Of a stretch of DNA of 64,000 nt, positions 37,972-46,172 are shown piece after piece. Each line of letters opens with the position of its first letter. The first letter of the stretch is position 1. Under the pieces are notes generated by a model. That model saw only the letters and a list, made by a program, of their open reading frames with translations, was not told the origin of the DNA and did not search any database. The DNA is from Shewanella salipaludis (lineage in GTDB: Bacteria > Pseudomonadota > Gammaproteobacteria > Enterobacterales > Shewanellaceae), in NCBI RefSeq assembly GCF_012911865.1, contig NZ_JAAXYH010000010.1, positions 62,001 through 126,000 on the forward strand, read 5' to 3'. Made by a program: the position numbers and the translations under genes.

Positions 37972-38865
37972 TTAATTCCATTTCAATGCTTCGACTAATG
38001 GGGTGTTTACAACTAACTCAAGGTTACTCACATCTTCTTTCTTCAACGACATTCCCAATACGGCAGCGCGGAGTGAATTAGGGATTTTCTTAATTGTGCT
38101 CTTAAGCGAGTTCAAACTCCGAGTCTCTCTTAAGACCTTAACCATATAATGGTGAATCACTTCAGGATCTTGAATACTAAAAATTTTCTTCAACTCAGCA
38201 TATATTCTTGAATTTGGCAACTCAGGAACAGAAACATCTATTTCTTGTAGTATTTTAATTGATTCCTCCCTTCTAATTGAATCAAAAATTGTACTCGGAC
38301 ATGTCCTGCTTGGGATGTTCACTGCCTCTCTATCAACAGAAATTGTATAATTATTTGTTAATGTCATAATCCCCACATCAACCGGCACTATCTCTTTAAC
38401 AGCATCTATGTGATTTTCTCCAACGATCACATTAACATTTGCAAAAAACTTGCGATAGGAGTCGATCTGCACTTTCAACCTTGATAACTTGTCTCGTTCA
38501 GACTTAATTTCATATACAGTAGAAGTTCCATTTAGAACTGCGATATCAGCCTTACTTTTCTCAACCCGAAACTCAGACAACATGGATGCAGTATTAAGTG
38601 AATGCTTTCCTAGAAGCACTTTTTGAACAACAGCAGATTTATAAACATACTCCTGCCTGTTCTCAGTTCTAATTAACATTCTGAACATGTATTCATAGAA
38701 ATCCGCAACAAGAAAATCACTATCAACCGAATCTAAAAATGACGTTTCTTGCACCAAAGATGAAAAACCATCATAGCGCCCTTTTATGGTCATTTCTTGT
38801 AGCACAGACGAAGAAAATAATTTTGAAATCGCTGCCAACTGCGCTGTATCGAGTACCTGCTTCAT
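37972..38865 (-). CDS. sce7726 family protein with PD-(D/E)XK-like motif
   Basis: A 297-aa protein of the sce7726 family. Residues 100-140 contain a PD-(D/E)XK-type nuclease pattern: Asp107 in KADIAVL, Glu119-x-Lys121 in VYEIKSE, and a following helix with Gln133 and Tyr137 (QIDSYRKF). The N-terminus (residues 40-90) is helical with DFYEYMFRMLIRTENRQEYVYKSAVVQKVL. It is the first gene of the three-gene AT-rich operon. Nuclease activity is my inference from the motif. Start ATG 38865, SD weak. Confidence 0.82.
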   Translation of the reverse strand: MKQVLDTAQLAAISKLFSSSVLQEMTIKGRYDGFSSLVQETSFLDSVDSDFLVADFYEYMFRMLIRTENRQEYVYKSAVVQKVLLGKHSLNTASMLSEFRVEKSKADIAVLNGTSTVYEIKSERDKLSRLKVQIDSYRKFFANVNVIVGENHIDAVKEIVPVDVGIMTLTNNYTISVDREAVNIPSRTCPSTIFDSIRREESIKILQEIDVSVPELPNSRIYAELKKIFSIQDPEVIHHYMVKVLRETRSLNSLKSTIKKIPNSLRAAVLGMSLKKEDVSNLELVVNTPLVEALKWN

Positions 38866-39095
38866 TATACCAAACTCAGATTCTATTCACATATTCAATA
38901 AATCGAGAGATATTAGCACAGTTGTACCTTTAGCCCCACTTCGTTCCGTTAATCAGAACACAAAAACTACTACAGATAAATGTCATCTATCAAGATGCAT
39001 TCCTATATCATCTAAAATGGAACCAAAAATCAACAAAAAGTTTGTAAATCTGGAAGGGATGAGTGGATGAGACACTCACAACTTTTTTGTAAGCA
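38866..39095. other. AT-rich upstream region of cassette 2
   Basis: About 230 bp of AT-rich DNA between the sce7726 start and element B2. It should hold the operon promoter. On the minus strand TAATAT and TAGAAT are possible -10 boxes, each without a good -35. No gene is recognised. Confidence 0.5.
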
Positions 39096-39428
39096 CACTG
39101 CCGGAAGAATACACCCATCCCCTTCGGAGCGGCCGAGGGCGTTGGGGGAAATGCCGTAGGCGCGTCATGGACGACGCGCCAGCCTCGGCGGTAAAGGGAT
39201 TTACCATCCGAGGCGTAGGCAAATTTCCCCCCATAAGCCCGAGGGGCTGTCCGCTTCGGCGGGGCGGCACAGGGCCAGCGCTTTCAAAAGAGTAAGAGGG
39301 GGATTGCTGTTGATCCCCCTCTTGGTCGGGTGTGGGGTGGCGAGTGTTGCGCAGCAACTCGCTCACGAGCGAGAGGCATGGATGCCGAACTGGCCTTTGT
39401 GCATGGATGCATTTTCCCCACGACTTTA
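39096..39428. repeat. Structured element B, copy 2 (right end of cassette 2)
   Basis: Homologous to 33646-34000: GAAGA-N4-ACCCATC, AGCGGCCGAGGGCGTTGG, CATGGACGA, CCCATAAGCC-GAGG, GCTTTCAAAAGAG, CCCACGACTTT. It is packed with dyads: GGCGCGTC/GACGCGCC, CCTCGG..GGTAAA/TTTACC..CCGAGG, GAGGGGGAT/ATCCCCCTC, GCGAGT/ACTCGC, and an outer pair GGGGAAATGC/GCATTTTCCCC that closes most of the element. Noncoding. Confidence 0.7.
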
Positions 39429-39545
39429 TACCGCCTGAAAGGCGGTCAGAGCCAGCGCAGCTGGGTCCATTTACAGCTGAATGAAGCCCGCAACGCTTCA
39501 CCCCCAAGGCTCTGGCCCAACGCCACAGTCAAAACACCAACAAAA

Positions 39546-39569
39546 AAGCCAACCCTCTCGGGTTGGCTT
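39546..39569 (-). terminator. Terminator of the OsmC-YcaO gene
   Basis: AAGCCAACCC and GGGTTGGCTT with a 4-nt loop; on the minus strand a run of six T follows. It lies 30 nt beyond the stop codon. Confidence 0.9.
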
Positions 39570-39599
39570 TCTGTCATTGCCTATGGCGGCCACTGAAAC

Positions 39600-41801
39600 C
39601 TAACTGGCCTTGGCGGCAGCCATGGCCGCTAATCGTGCCCTGGCCGCATGCAGCTTCTTGTAGCTGTCGATCAGCTTCTGGTGCTTCTCCAGGCCTTCGA
39701 GCTGCGAATTCGTTGGCGTCAGGCCAAAGAAGCGCACCGAGCCTTCGACAGAACCCACCACGGCATCCAGGGTCTCCTGGCCGAACATACGGCCCAGGCT
39801 CTCCTGATAGTCTGTTAGCTCAAGCTCGTCGTCGAGGCTGATTTCCAGCACTGCCTGCACGCCCTGGTAGAAGAGGCCGCGGGCGACCGTGTTGTTGTTG
39901 TACTGCAGGAAGGTCTCGGTCAGCTCCAGCGCCTCTTCCAGCTCGCCCAGCGCCAGGCAGATCAGCAGCCTGAGCTCGAGTATCGTCAGCTGGCCCCAGA
40001 CTGTATTCTCGTCGAACTCTACGCCTATCAGGGTGATGATGTCGCTGTAGATATCCAGCTGGCTCTCGTCCAGACGCTCGGACAGCTTGCGCAGCTGGCG
40101 GTTGTTGAGAGTGTGCAGGTTGAGTATGTCTTCGCGGTAGTCCAGCGCCTTGTTGGTGTTGTCCCAGATGAGATCCGACACAGGGTAGACCTCAGAGAAG
40201 TCCGGCACCAGGATGCGGCAGGCGTTGCCAAGCTCGGTAAATTCGGCGATGTACACCTCCTTGCCGAGATCTTCCAGTATGGCGAACAGGCGCTCACTCT
40301 CCTGCGCATTAGTACCCGAGAAGTCCCACTCGACGAACTCATAGTCATGTTTGGCGCTGAAGAAGCGCCAGGAGATCACCCCGGTGGAGTCGATGAAGTG
40401 CTCGACGAAGTTCTCCGGCTCCTGCACCGCCATGCTGTTGAAGGTGGGTTTCTGCACATCGTTGAGGCCCTCGAAGCTGCGGCCCTGCAGCAGCTCGGTG
40501 AGGCTGCGCTCCAGCGCCACTTCGAGGCTCGGGTGGGCGCCGAAGGAGGCGAACACGCCGCCGGTGCGCGGGTTCATCAGGGTCACGCACATCACGGGGA
40601 ACTGGCCGCCCAGAGACGCATCCTTGATGACCAGGGGGAAGCCCTGGGCCTCCAGCGCCTCTATGCCGGCCATGATGCCGGGGTACTTGGCCAGCACGTC
40701 CCTGGGCACGTCCGGCAGGGCGATCTCTTCTTCTATGATCTGGCGCTTGACCGCGCGCTCGAAGATCTCCGACAGGCACTGCACCTTGGCTTCGTCCAGG
40801 TTGTTGCCTGCGCTCATGCCGTTGCTCAGAAACAGGTTCTCTATCAGGTTCGACGGGAAATATACCGTCTCGCCGTCACTCTGGCGCACATAGGGGATGG
40901 CGCAGATGCCGCGCTCCCTGTTGCCCGAGTTGGTGTCTATCAGGTTGGAGCCGCAGAGATCGCCGTCTGGGTTGTAGATCTCCAGGCAGTAGTCGTCGAG
41001 TATGCCGTCCGGCAGCGCATCATCCGCCCCCGGCTTGAACCACTTCTCGTTGGGGTAGTGGACGAAGTCGGCGTTGGCTATCTCCGGGCCGAAATACTGG
41101 TCGTTGTAGAAGAAGTTGCAGCTCAGGCGCTCGATAAATTCGCCCAGCGCCGAACACAGGGCGCTCTCCTTGGTGGCACCCTTGCCGTTGGTGAAGCACT
41201 TGGGCGAGGCGGCGTCGCGGATATGCAGCGACCAGACATGGGGCACCAGGTTGCGCCAGGAGGAGATCTCTATCTTCATGCCGAGCTCGGCCAGCTTGCC
41301 CGTCATGTTGGCTATGGTCTGCTCCAGCGGCAGGTCCTTGCCGAGGATGAAGGTATGGTGGCTCTCGTCCGGCTTGAGCATCAGCATGGCCTGGGCGTCC
41401 TGATCCAGGCTGGCCACGGTTTCAATCTGGAACTCGGGGCCCGTCTGCACCACTTTTTTTACCGTGCAGCGGTCGATGGAGCGCAGTATGCCTTCCCTGT
41501 CCTTGGCGGAGATGCTTTCCGGCAGTTCCACCTGGATCTTGAAGATCTGGTTATAGCGGTTTTCCGGGTCGACTATGTTGTTCTGCGACAGGCGAATGCC
41601 CTCTGTGGGTATGTCGCGGGAGCTGCAGTACACCTTGACGAAATAGGCGGCACACAGGGCCGAGGACGCCAGGAAGTAATCGAAGGGACCTGGGGCCGAA
41701 CCATCGCCCTTGTAGCGGATGGGCTGGTCGGCGATGACGCTGAAATCATCAAACTTGGCTTCGAGTCTGAGATTATCGAGAAAATTTACTTTGATTTCCA
41801 T
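39600..41801 (-). CDS. OsmC-YcaO fusion protein
   Basis: The 733-aa protein starts with an OsmC-like domain of about 135 residues (FDDFSVIADQPIRYKGDGSAPGPFDYFLASSALCAAYFVKVYC, with the reactive-Cys positions of the OsmC fold) joined to a full-length YcaO domain (VPHVWSLHIRD, TNGKGATKESALCSALGEFIERLSCNFFY, CLSEIFERAVKRQIIEEEIALP) and the C-terminal helical/TPR-like part. YcaO proteins activate amide carbonyls with ATP; E. coli YcaO supports RimO methylthiolation of ribosomal protein S12, and no peptide substrate gene is seen here. Longer than E. coli YcaO because of the OsmC part. Start at 41801 has only a weak SD. Confidence 0.92.
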   Translation of the reverse strand: MEIKVNFLDNLRLEAKFDDFSVIADQPIRYKGDGSAPGPFDYFLASSALCAAYFVKVYCSSRDIPTEGIRLSQNNIVDPENRYNQIFKIQVELPESISAKDREGILRSIDRCTVKKVVQTGPEFQIETVASLDQDAQAMLMLKPDESHHTFILGKDLPLEQTIANMTGKLAELGMKIEISSWRNLVPHVWSLHIRDAASPKCFTNGKGATKESALCSALGEFIERLSCNFFYNDQYFGPEIANADFVHYPNEKWFKPGADDALPDGILDDYCLEIYNPDGDLCGSNLIDTNSGNRERGICAIPYVRQSDGETVYFPSNLIENLFLSNGMSAGNNLDEAKVQCLSEIFERAVKRQIIEEEIALPDVPRDVLAKYPGIMAGIEALEAQGFPLVIKDASLGGQFPVMCVTLMNPRTGGVFASFGAHPSLEVALERSLTELLQGRSFEGLNDVQKPTFNSMAVQEPENFVEHFIDSTGVISWRFFSAKHDYEFVEWDFSGTNAQESERLFAILEDLGKEVYIAEFTELGNACRILVPDFSEVYPVSDLIWDNTNKALDYREDILNLHTLNNRQLRKLSERLDESQLDIYSDIITLIGVEFDENTVWGQLTILELRLLICLALGELEEALELTETFLQYNNNTVARGLFYQGVQAVLEISLDDELELTDYQESLGRMFGQETLDAVVGSVEGSVRFFGLTPTNSQLEGLEKHQKLIDSYKKLHAARARLAAMAAAKAS

Positions 41802-42198
41802 TGGATAGTTCCGAATTGCTGCTGGGCTTGCCGCTCGCCCCAGGGCGCTGTTCATGACATGCAGTTTAAAAGCATGCCTCGGCCGTGGACAAATAGTGCG
41901 AAATTGGGGGAATTATCTGCTTTTTTGGGCCAATAGTCTTGGATTAATTGCCCGCCGCCCCGGCGGGACGCTCAAAGACGGGGCCGGCATGGCTCAGCTT
42001 ATTCAGGCTAAGCCATGGCCGCGGCAGGCGCTATTCCCTGCCTGGGTTACCGCCTGTGGCATGCTCAATACTGGACAAATACACGAAACCATGTTCATTT
42101 GCGTACATTTCGACTAGAATTGACTCAGACGTTCCCTTTTCATTGCGGCTTAAGCGACATCCAAGGCCGCCTTGTCAGCTCAAGATAAGGAGCCGTGT
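41802..42198. other. Divergent intergenic region OsmC-YcaO / Xre-RES
   Basis: This 397-bp gap holds promoters of both sides. An inverted repeat CATGGCTCAGC / GCTAAGCCATG (41988-41998 with 42007-42017, one mismatch) and a TAGAAT near 42115 without a good -35 are seen. RES-Xre pairs usually repress themselves, so an operator is expected here, but I cannot single one out. Confidence 0.4.
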
Positions 42199-42639
42199 AT
42201 GACCGGCCTCAAGCAGCAAGCTCACTCCAAAGCCCAGGCCAAGACCCATTCCCAGGAACAGCGCAGTGAAGCCATGGATTACAGCAAGGCCCTGCCGGTG
42301 GTATTCAGGATCATGGACAAGTGGCACTGCAATACCGCGGAGCAGCTGGCGATTCTGGGGATAAGCTCTCGTTCAACATTGAGCAAATACAAGGAAGCCA
42401 GCGGTGGGCTGCGCCTATCCTTGGACACCCAAGAGCGCATGAGCTACATACTGAACATACATAAATGCCTGCGGACCCTGTTCAGCGCCGATGACAGCGT
42501 TTATGGCTGGGTACGCAAACCCAACAAGCATCCCTTCTTCGCCGGTCACAGCGCCATGGATATCATGAAACAGGGGCGCGTGGCCGATCTCTATGAAGTC
42601 GCCAGCCGGCTGCATGCCTGGCGCGGAGGCATGGCTTGA
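42199..42639 (+). CDS. Xre/MbcA/ParS-type antitoxin
   Basis: The 146-aa protein has an N-terminal helix-turn-helix (VVFRIMDKWHCNTAEQLAILGISSRSTLSKYKEA) and the C-terminal toxin-binding domain of MbcA/ParS antitoxins (ERMSYILNIHKCLRTLF, WVRKPNKHPFFAGHSAMDIMKQGRVADLYEVASRLHAWRGG). It should neutralise the RES toxin that follows with a one-base overlap (TGATG) and repress the operon. SD AAGGAG, 7 nt spacing, fixes the start at 42199. Confidence 0.93.
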   Translation: MTGLKQQAHSKAQAKTHSQEQRSEAMDYSKALPVVFRIMDKWHCNTAEQLAILGISSRSTLSKYKEASGGLRLSLDTQERMSYILNIHKCLRTLFSADDSVYGWVRKPNKHPFFAGHSAMDIMKQGRVADLYEVASRLHAWRGGMA

Positions 42640-43328
42640 TGGAGCAACCGCCGCTGACAGGCTACGAGCAGCAGAAATGTTATCGTGTGGTCCCAAGTCG
42701 ATACCCCACGATCAACCTCTTCGAAGATGTGGCCAATGAAGACGAACTCGAGGCCGTGTGGGCCATAGAAGCCATGACCAACAGCAGGTTGAACGAGCAG
42801 GCCGGCGACTTGAATCGGGTGCCCAAGGCAGACTGGTTAACCGGCCTGCCCGGCTGCAATGCTGTGATGGCCGCCTTTACCCATATCAACCCGGAAGGCG
42901 CCAGGTTCACCACCAGGGATTTTGGCGGCTACTACTGTGCGCCCTTGCTGGATACTTCGGTCAAGGAAACTGTCTACCATCAGGAGAGATTACTCGGCTA
43001 TACCGATGAGCCGCCCCAGAAGATACAGATGCGGGTGCTGGTCGCAGCATTCGATGCACAGCTGCTCGACATCACGGGGCCTGACTTCCAGGAGAGCCTG
43101 CTCTATAACGGCACCAGCTATGCCTACAGCCAGATCTTTGCCAACGAACAGAAGCTCAGGGATGTGGATGGTATCCGCTACCTGTCGGTGCGTCATCCGG
43201 GCCATGACTGCTATGTCTTGTACCGCCCACGCCTAGTCACCCAGATATTGCAATCCAAGCACCTGGAGTACCATTGGAATGGCAATGCCATCACCAATGT
43301 GCTCGAAATCAAGCTCTACGGCGAATAG
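42639..43328 (+). CDS. RES-domain toxin (NAD+ phosphorylase type)
   Basis: A 229-aa RES toxin: KCYRVVPSRYPTINLFEDVA at the N-terminus with the conserved Arg, ARFTTRDFGGYYCAPLLDTSVKETVYHQERLL with conserved Tyr and Glu, and a C-terminal GIRYLSVRHPGHDCYVLYRP. Family members (MbcT, ParT, Xre-RES toxins) deplete NAD+ or modify targets with it. It pairs with the upstream MbcA/ParS-type antitoxin. Base composition is host-like, unlike the HEPN/RES gene 6 kb away. Confidence 0.92.
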   Translation: MEQPPLTGYEQQKCYRVVPSRYPTINLFEDVANEDELEAVWAIEAMTNSRLNEQAGDLNRVPKADWLTGLPGCNAVMAAFTHINPEGARFTTRDFGGYYCAPLLDTSVKETVYHQERLLGYTDEPPQKIQMRVLVAAFDAQLLDITGPDFQESLLYNGTSYAYSQIFANEQKLRDVDGIRYLSVRHPGHDCYVLYRPRLVTQILQSKHLEYHWNGNAITNVLEIKLYGE

Positions 43329-43477
43329 CCATTATGGCTCTAGCCTGGCATGGAGCCCCACGACCCAGGGTGAACGCCAGGTGGTGGTTCACCCTGAATA
43401 CACAGGCCTCTCCTCAAGAGAGGCGGAGATGCTGTTTATGCACTCGCTCGAGATGCACATTTCCACGGAGCAAGGGT

Positions 43478-43966
43478 CTACAGCCTTGTTTTCCGTTTTA
43501 GCTTCTCATTAATTTCTTGATTTATCATGTCTCTGGCTTCATTAATATCCGACATAAGATCGTGCTGATACTGCACATAGGCTTTATATTTTTCACCGGA
43601 AATCAGAAAAACAGCGCCAATTAACACCGCCATATTTATCAGGCAAAACAATAGCGCAGCAAACGTATCCTGCAATAAAATTGCGGGAGCACAGATCAAG
43701 GCAAACATAATAGCTTGAAACTTAAGCCATTTAGCACAAAGGAAAGAGCCTCTCGTCACTTTAAAATTAACAAGGTTCAGCTGGATGGCTAATACCAGCA
43801 ATATCAAAAAATCCCATCTAGGATCTAATTTATAATAGTTATTTGAGATGATAGACACGGACATGCCGGTGCCTATGAGAAGTAACAGGGTCGCAAGCAA
43901 AAATGCAATTAGCGTCTTCTTTTTAGGAAATATCCCTATAGGCTCATCGGCTTTATTGTTAAACAT
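43478..43966 (-). CDS. Membrane protein with four helices, unknown function
   Basis: A 162-aa protein with about four hydrophobic segments (LIAFLLATLLLLIGTGMSVSI, DFLILLVLAIQLNLVNF, KFQAIMFALICAPAILLQDTF, ALLFCLINMAVLIGAVFLI) and a charged C-terminal helix (DLMSDINEARDMINQEINEKLKRK). The gene is AT-rich compared with its neighbours, suggesting transfer. It lies downstream of and converges with the RES-Xre pair. No family recognised. Confidence 0.7.
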   Translation of the reverse strand: MFNNKADEPIGIFPKKKTLIAFLLATLLLLIGTGMSVSIISNNYYKLDPRWDFLILLVLAIQLNLVNFKVTRGSFLCAKWLKFQAIMFALICAPAILLQDTFAALLFCLINMAVLIGAVFLISGEKYKAYVQYQHDLMSDINEARDMINQEINEKLKRKTRL

Positions 43967-44227
43967 TACTCGGCTAACTCCTCATAAATGCCGACAGCGA
44001 GCGAGTTGACAGCGCCTGCAGATAGGGGTGATGCCACTTGGCGATCTAACACAGAGGATTGTATACAAAAATCACGAGATGTTGGCCATTTTTGCTGCTA
44101 GGATAACTATCCAAATAAATGTCAGATTTGTGAGCTTATTTTGGCCCTAATGCGCAGCAAGTATAGATACCAATGCTGTGAGCCGATGGGATGAGCCTAC
44201 CAAATACACCCACTTCACGAGTACCCT

Positions 44228-46105
44228 ATGAAAAAAATAATCAATGGCCTAATACTGGGTTTACTGGTCAGCGGCTGTAGCGACCCGGTTAAACAAGACG
44301 CCACACCCACGGCGGCCGAGGCTGCAACCTCTGCCCCTGCCAGCGACATAGAGGCTGCGGCCAGCCTCAAACAGCAATTGGTCGATATGACCAAGGACTA
44401 TTTCGCCCTCAGGCCCGAGCTGGCCACTTACTATGGGGTGACAGATGCCAATGCAGGTGCCGGGGTCATGTCCAGCCTGACAGATTACAGCCCGGCAGGT
44501 GAAGCCCATCGCAGGGCGAGCCTCGCAGCCATGCTGTCCAGGCTCGATGCCATGGACAGTGCCAGGCTGAGCCCATCGGATAGGGTGAGCCTGAATGCCA
44601 TCAGATCCGAAGTCAGGGGCGCCCTGCTGCCGGCCCAGACAGTCGACTATGGCAACGTGCTGGGCGAATACGGTGTCTGGTTCCTGCCCTATGCGGTGAA
44701 CCATCTTTCCGGCCTGCAGGTTGAATTCCCAGGTTACATGGAAGACAAGTTCGCGGTCACCGACAGCGCCGAGGCCAAGGCCTATCTGGCACGCCTGAGG
44801 GCCTATCCCGCGGCCATGGCCGGGCTTATCGCCAAGATGGAGCAGGATGCCGAACTTGGGGTGATCCCCCCGGACTTCGTGATAGACAAGACGCTGCGCG
44901 GCCTGGCGGCCCAGATAGCCATGCTCCCTGCCGAGCATCCTTTGGTGTTGAGCTTCGAGGCCAAGCTGGCGGCGGCCGGCGTGGACCAGGCTGAAGCGCT
45001 GGCCACATCCGCGACTGAATTGGTCGACAGCCAATATTATGCCGCCACCCGGGCGCTGATTGCCGCGCTTGAAGTCCTGCGGCCGAAGGCGACCCATGAT
45101 GCCGGCATAGGCAGACTGCCAAAGGGGGCCGAGCTGTATCAGGCCATGATCAAACACCTGGCCAACTCGGACAAGACAGCGGATGAGATCCATCGGCTGG
45201 GCCTGGCCGAGGTGGCGCGGATCACCACAGAGATGGACGGCCTGCTGAAAAAAGTCGGCTACACGGACGGCACGGTGGGCGAGCGCATGCAGGTGCTGCT
45301 CAAAGATCCCAAGTACCTCTACCCCAATACGGCGGAAGGCAAGCGGCAGTTGATGGCGGATATTCATGCCGACCTGGACTTGGTCAACGCCAAACTGCCG
45401 CAGTGGTTCGGGCGCTTGCCGGATCAGGAGGTCGCGGTCGAGGCCGTGCCCGACAGCCGCGCCGCCTCCACCAGCGGCGCCTTCTACGATGCACCATCCC
45501 AGGACGGTTCGCGCAAGGGCACCTTCTGGATCAGCCTGTACGACACTGCCTCCCTGCCATCTTACTCGCTGCAGACCCTGACCTACCACGAGACCAACCC
45601 GGGCCATCACCTGCAGACCATAATAGGCCTGTCCGACACCTTGCCGTTGATGAGTACTCTCTTCTACTCCAATGCGGCGGGCGAAGGCTGGGCGCTGTAC
45701 GCCGAGCGCCTGGCGGCAGAGATGGGTATCTATGCCGATGATCCCATAGACGATATAGGCCGCCTGCAATCCGAGCTGCACCGCGCCGTGCGTTTGGTGG
45801 TGGATACCGGCATGCATGCCAAGGGCTGGAGCCGCGAACAGGCGATCGACTATGCGGTGGCTACCGAAGGCATACACCTGGATGAGGCCACGGGCGAGAT
45901 CGAGCGTTATTGCGTATGGCCTGGACAGGCGCTGGGCTACAAGCTGGGCGAGCTGAAGATCATAGAATTGCGTGAGAAGGCGAAAAAAGTACTGGGCAGT
46001 CGCTTCGATATCAAGGTATTCCACGACCGCTTGCTGGAAAATGGCGCCCTGCCACTGGCTCTGATGCAACAGAAGATAGAAATGTGGCTGGATTCTGTGA
46101 AGTAA
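44228..46105 (+). CDS. DUF885 lipoprotein, putative metallopeptidase
   Basis: The 625-aa protein has a lipoprotein signal (MKKIINGLILGLLVSGCSD, lipobox VSGC) and the DUF885 core: KDYFALRPELATYYGV near the N-terminus, TLTYHETNPGHHLQT (HExxxxxHH, probable metal site, about residue 453), NAAGEGWALYAERLAAEMG, and RYCVWPGQALGYKLGELKI. Related proteins are annotated as gluzincin-like peptidases. Probably anchored in the outer membrane facing the periplasm. A hairpin terminator follows. Confidence 0.9.
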   Translation: MKKIINGLILGLLVSGCSDPVKQDATPTAAEAATSAPASDIEAAASLKQQLVDMTKDYFALRPELATYYGVTDANAGAGVMSSLTDYSPAGEAHRRASLAAMLSRLDAMDSARLSPSDRVSLNAIRSEVRGALLPAQTVDYGNVLGEYGVWFLPYAVNHLSGLQVEFPGYMEDKFAVTDSAEAKAYLARLRAYPAAMAGLIAKMEQDAELGVIPPDFVIDKTLRGLAAQIAMLPAEHPLVLSFEAKLAAAGVDQAEALATSATELVDSQYYAATRALIAALEVLRPKATHDAGIGRLPKGAELYQAMIKHLANSDKTADEIHRLGLAEVARITTEMDGLLKKVGYTDGTVGERMQVLLKDPKYLYPNTAEGKRQLMADIHADLDLVNAKLPQWFGRLPDQEVAVEAVPDSRAASTSGAFYDAPSQDGSRKGTFWISLYDTASLPSYSLQTLTYHETNPGHHLQTIIGLSDTLPLMSTLFYSNAAGEGWALYAERLAAEMGIYADDPIDDIGRLQSELHRAVRLVVDTGMHAKGWSREQAIDYAVATEGIHLDEATGEIERYCVWPGQALGYKLGELKIIELREKAKKVLGSRFDIKVFHDRLLENGALPLALMQQKIEMWLDSVK

Positions 46106-46129
46106 GTTAAGTCAGGCAAGATAGCTATC

Positions 46130-46157
46130 AGGGTCAAGATGCCTGCATCTTGACCCT
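46130..46157 (+). terminator. Hairpin after DUF885 gene
   Basis: A perfect 11-bp stem (AGGGTCAAGAT / ATCTTGACCCT, 6-nt loop) 24 nt after the stop, followed by GTTTATT, a weak T tract. Confidence 0.75.
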
Positions 46158-46172
46158 GTTTATTGGCGGCTT

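Noticed and set aside
40113-41936. 607-aa plus-strand ORF opposite the OsmC-YcaO gene
   Set aside because: It is the antisense shadow of a GC-rich gene; composition is dominated by Val, Gly and His-rich shadow codons, and the minus strand shows real family motifs.
42199-43328. Treating the Xre-RES pair as part of the sce7725/7726 module
   Set aside because: It lies on the other strand beyond OsmC-YcaO, has host-like composition and is a complete toxin-antitoxin pair by itself.
44261-46069. 602-aa minus-strand ORF opposite the DUF885 gene
   Set aside because: Antisense shadow; the plus strand has a lipobox, SD and HExxxxxHH motif.
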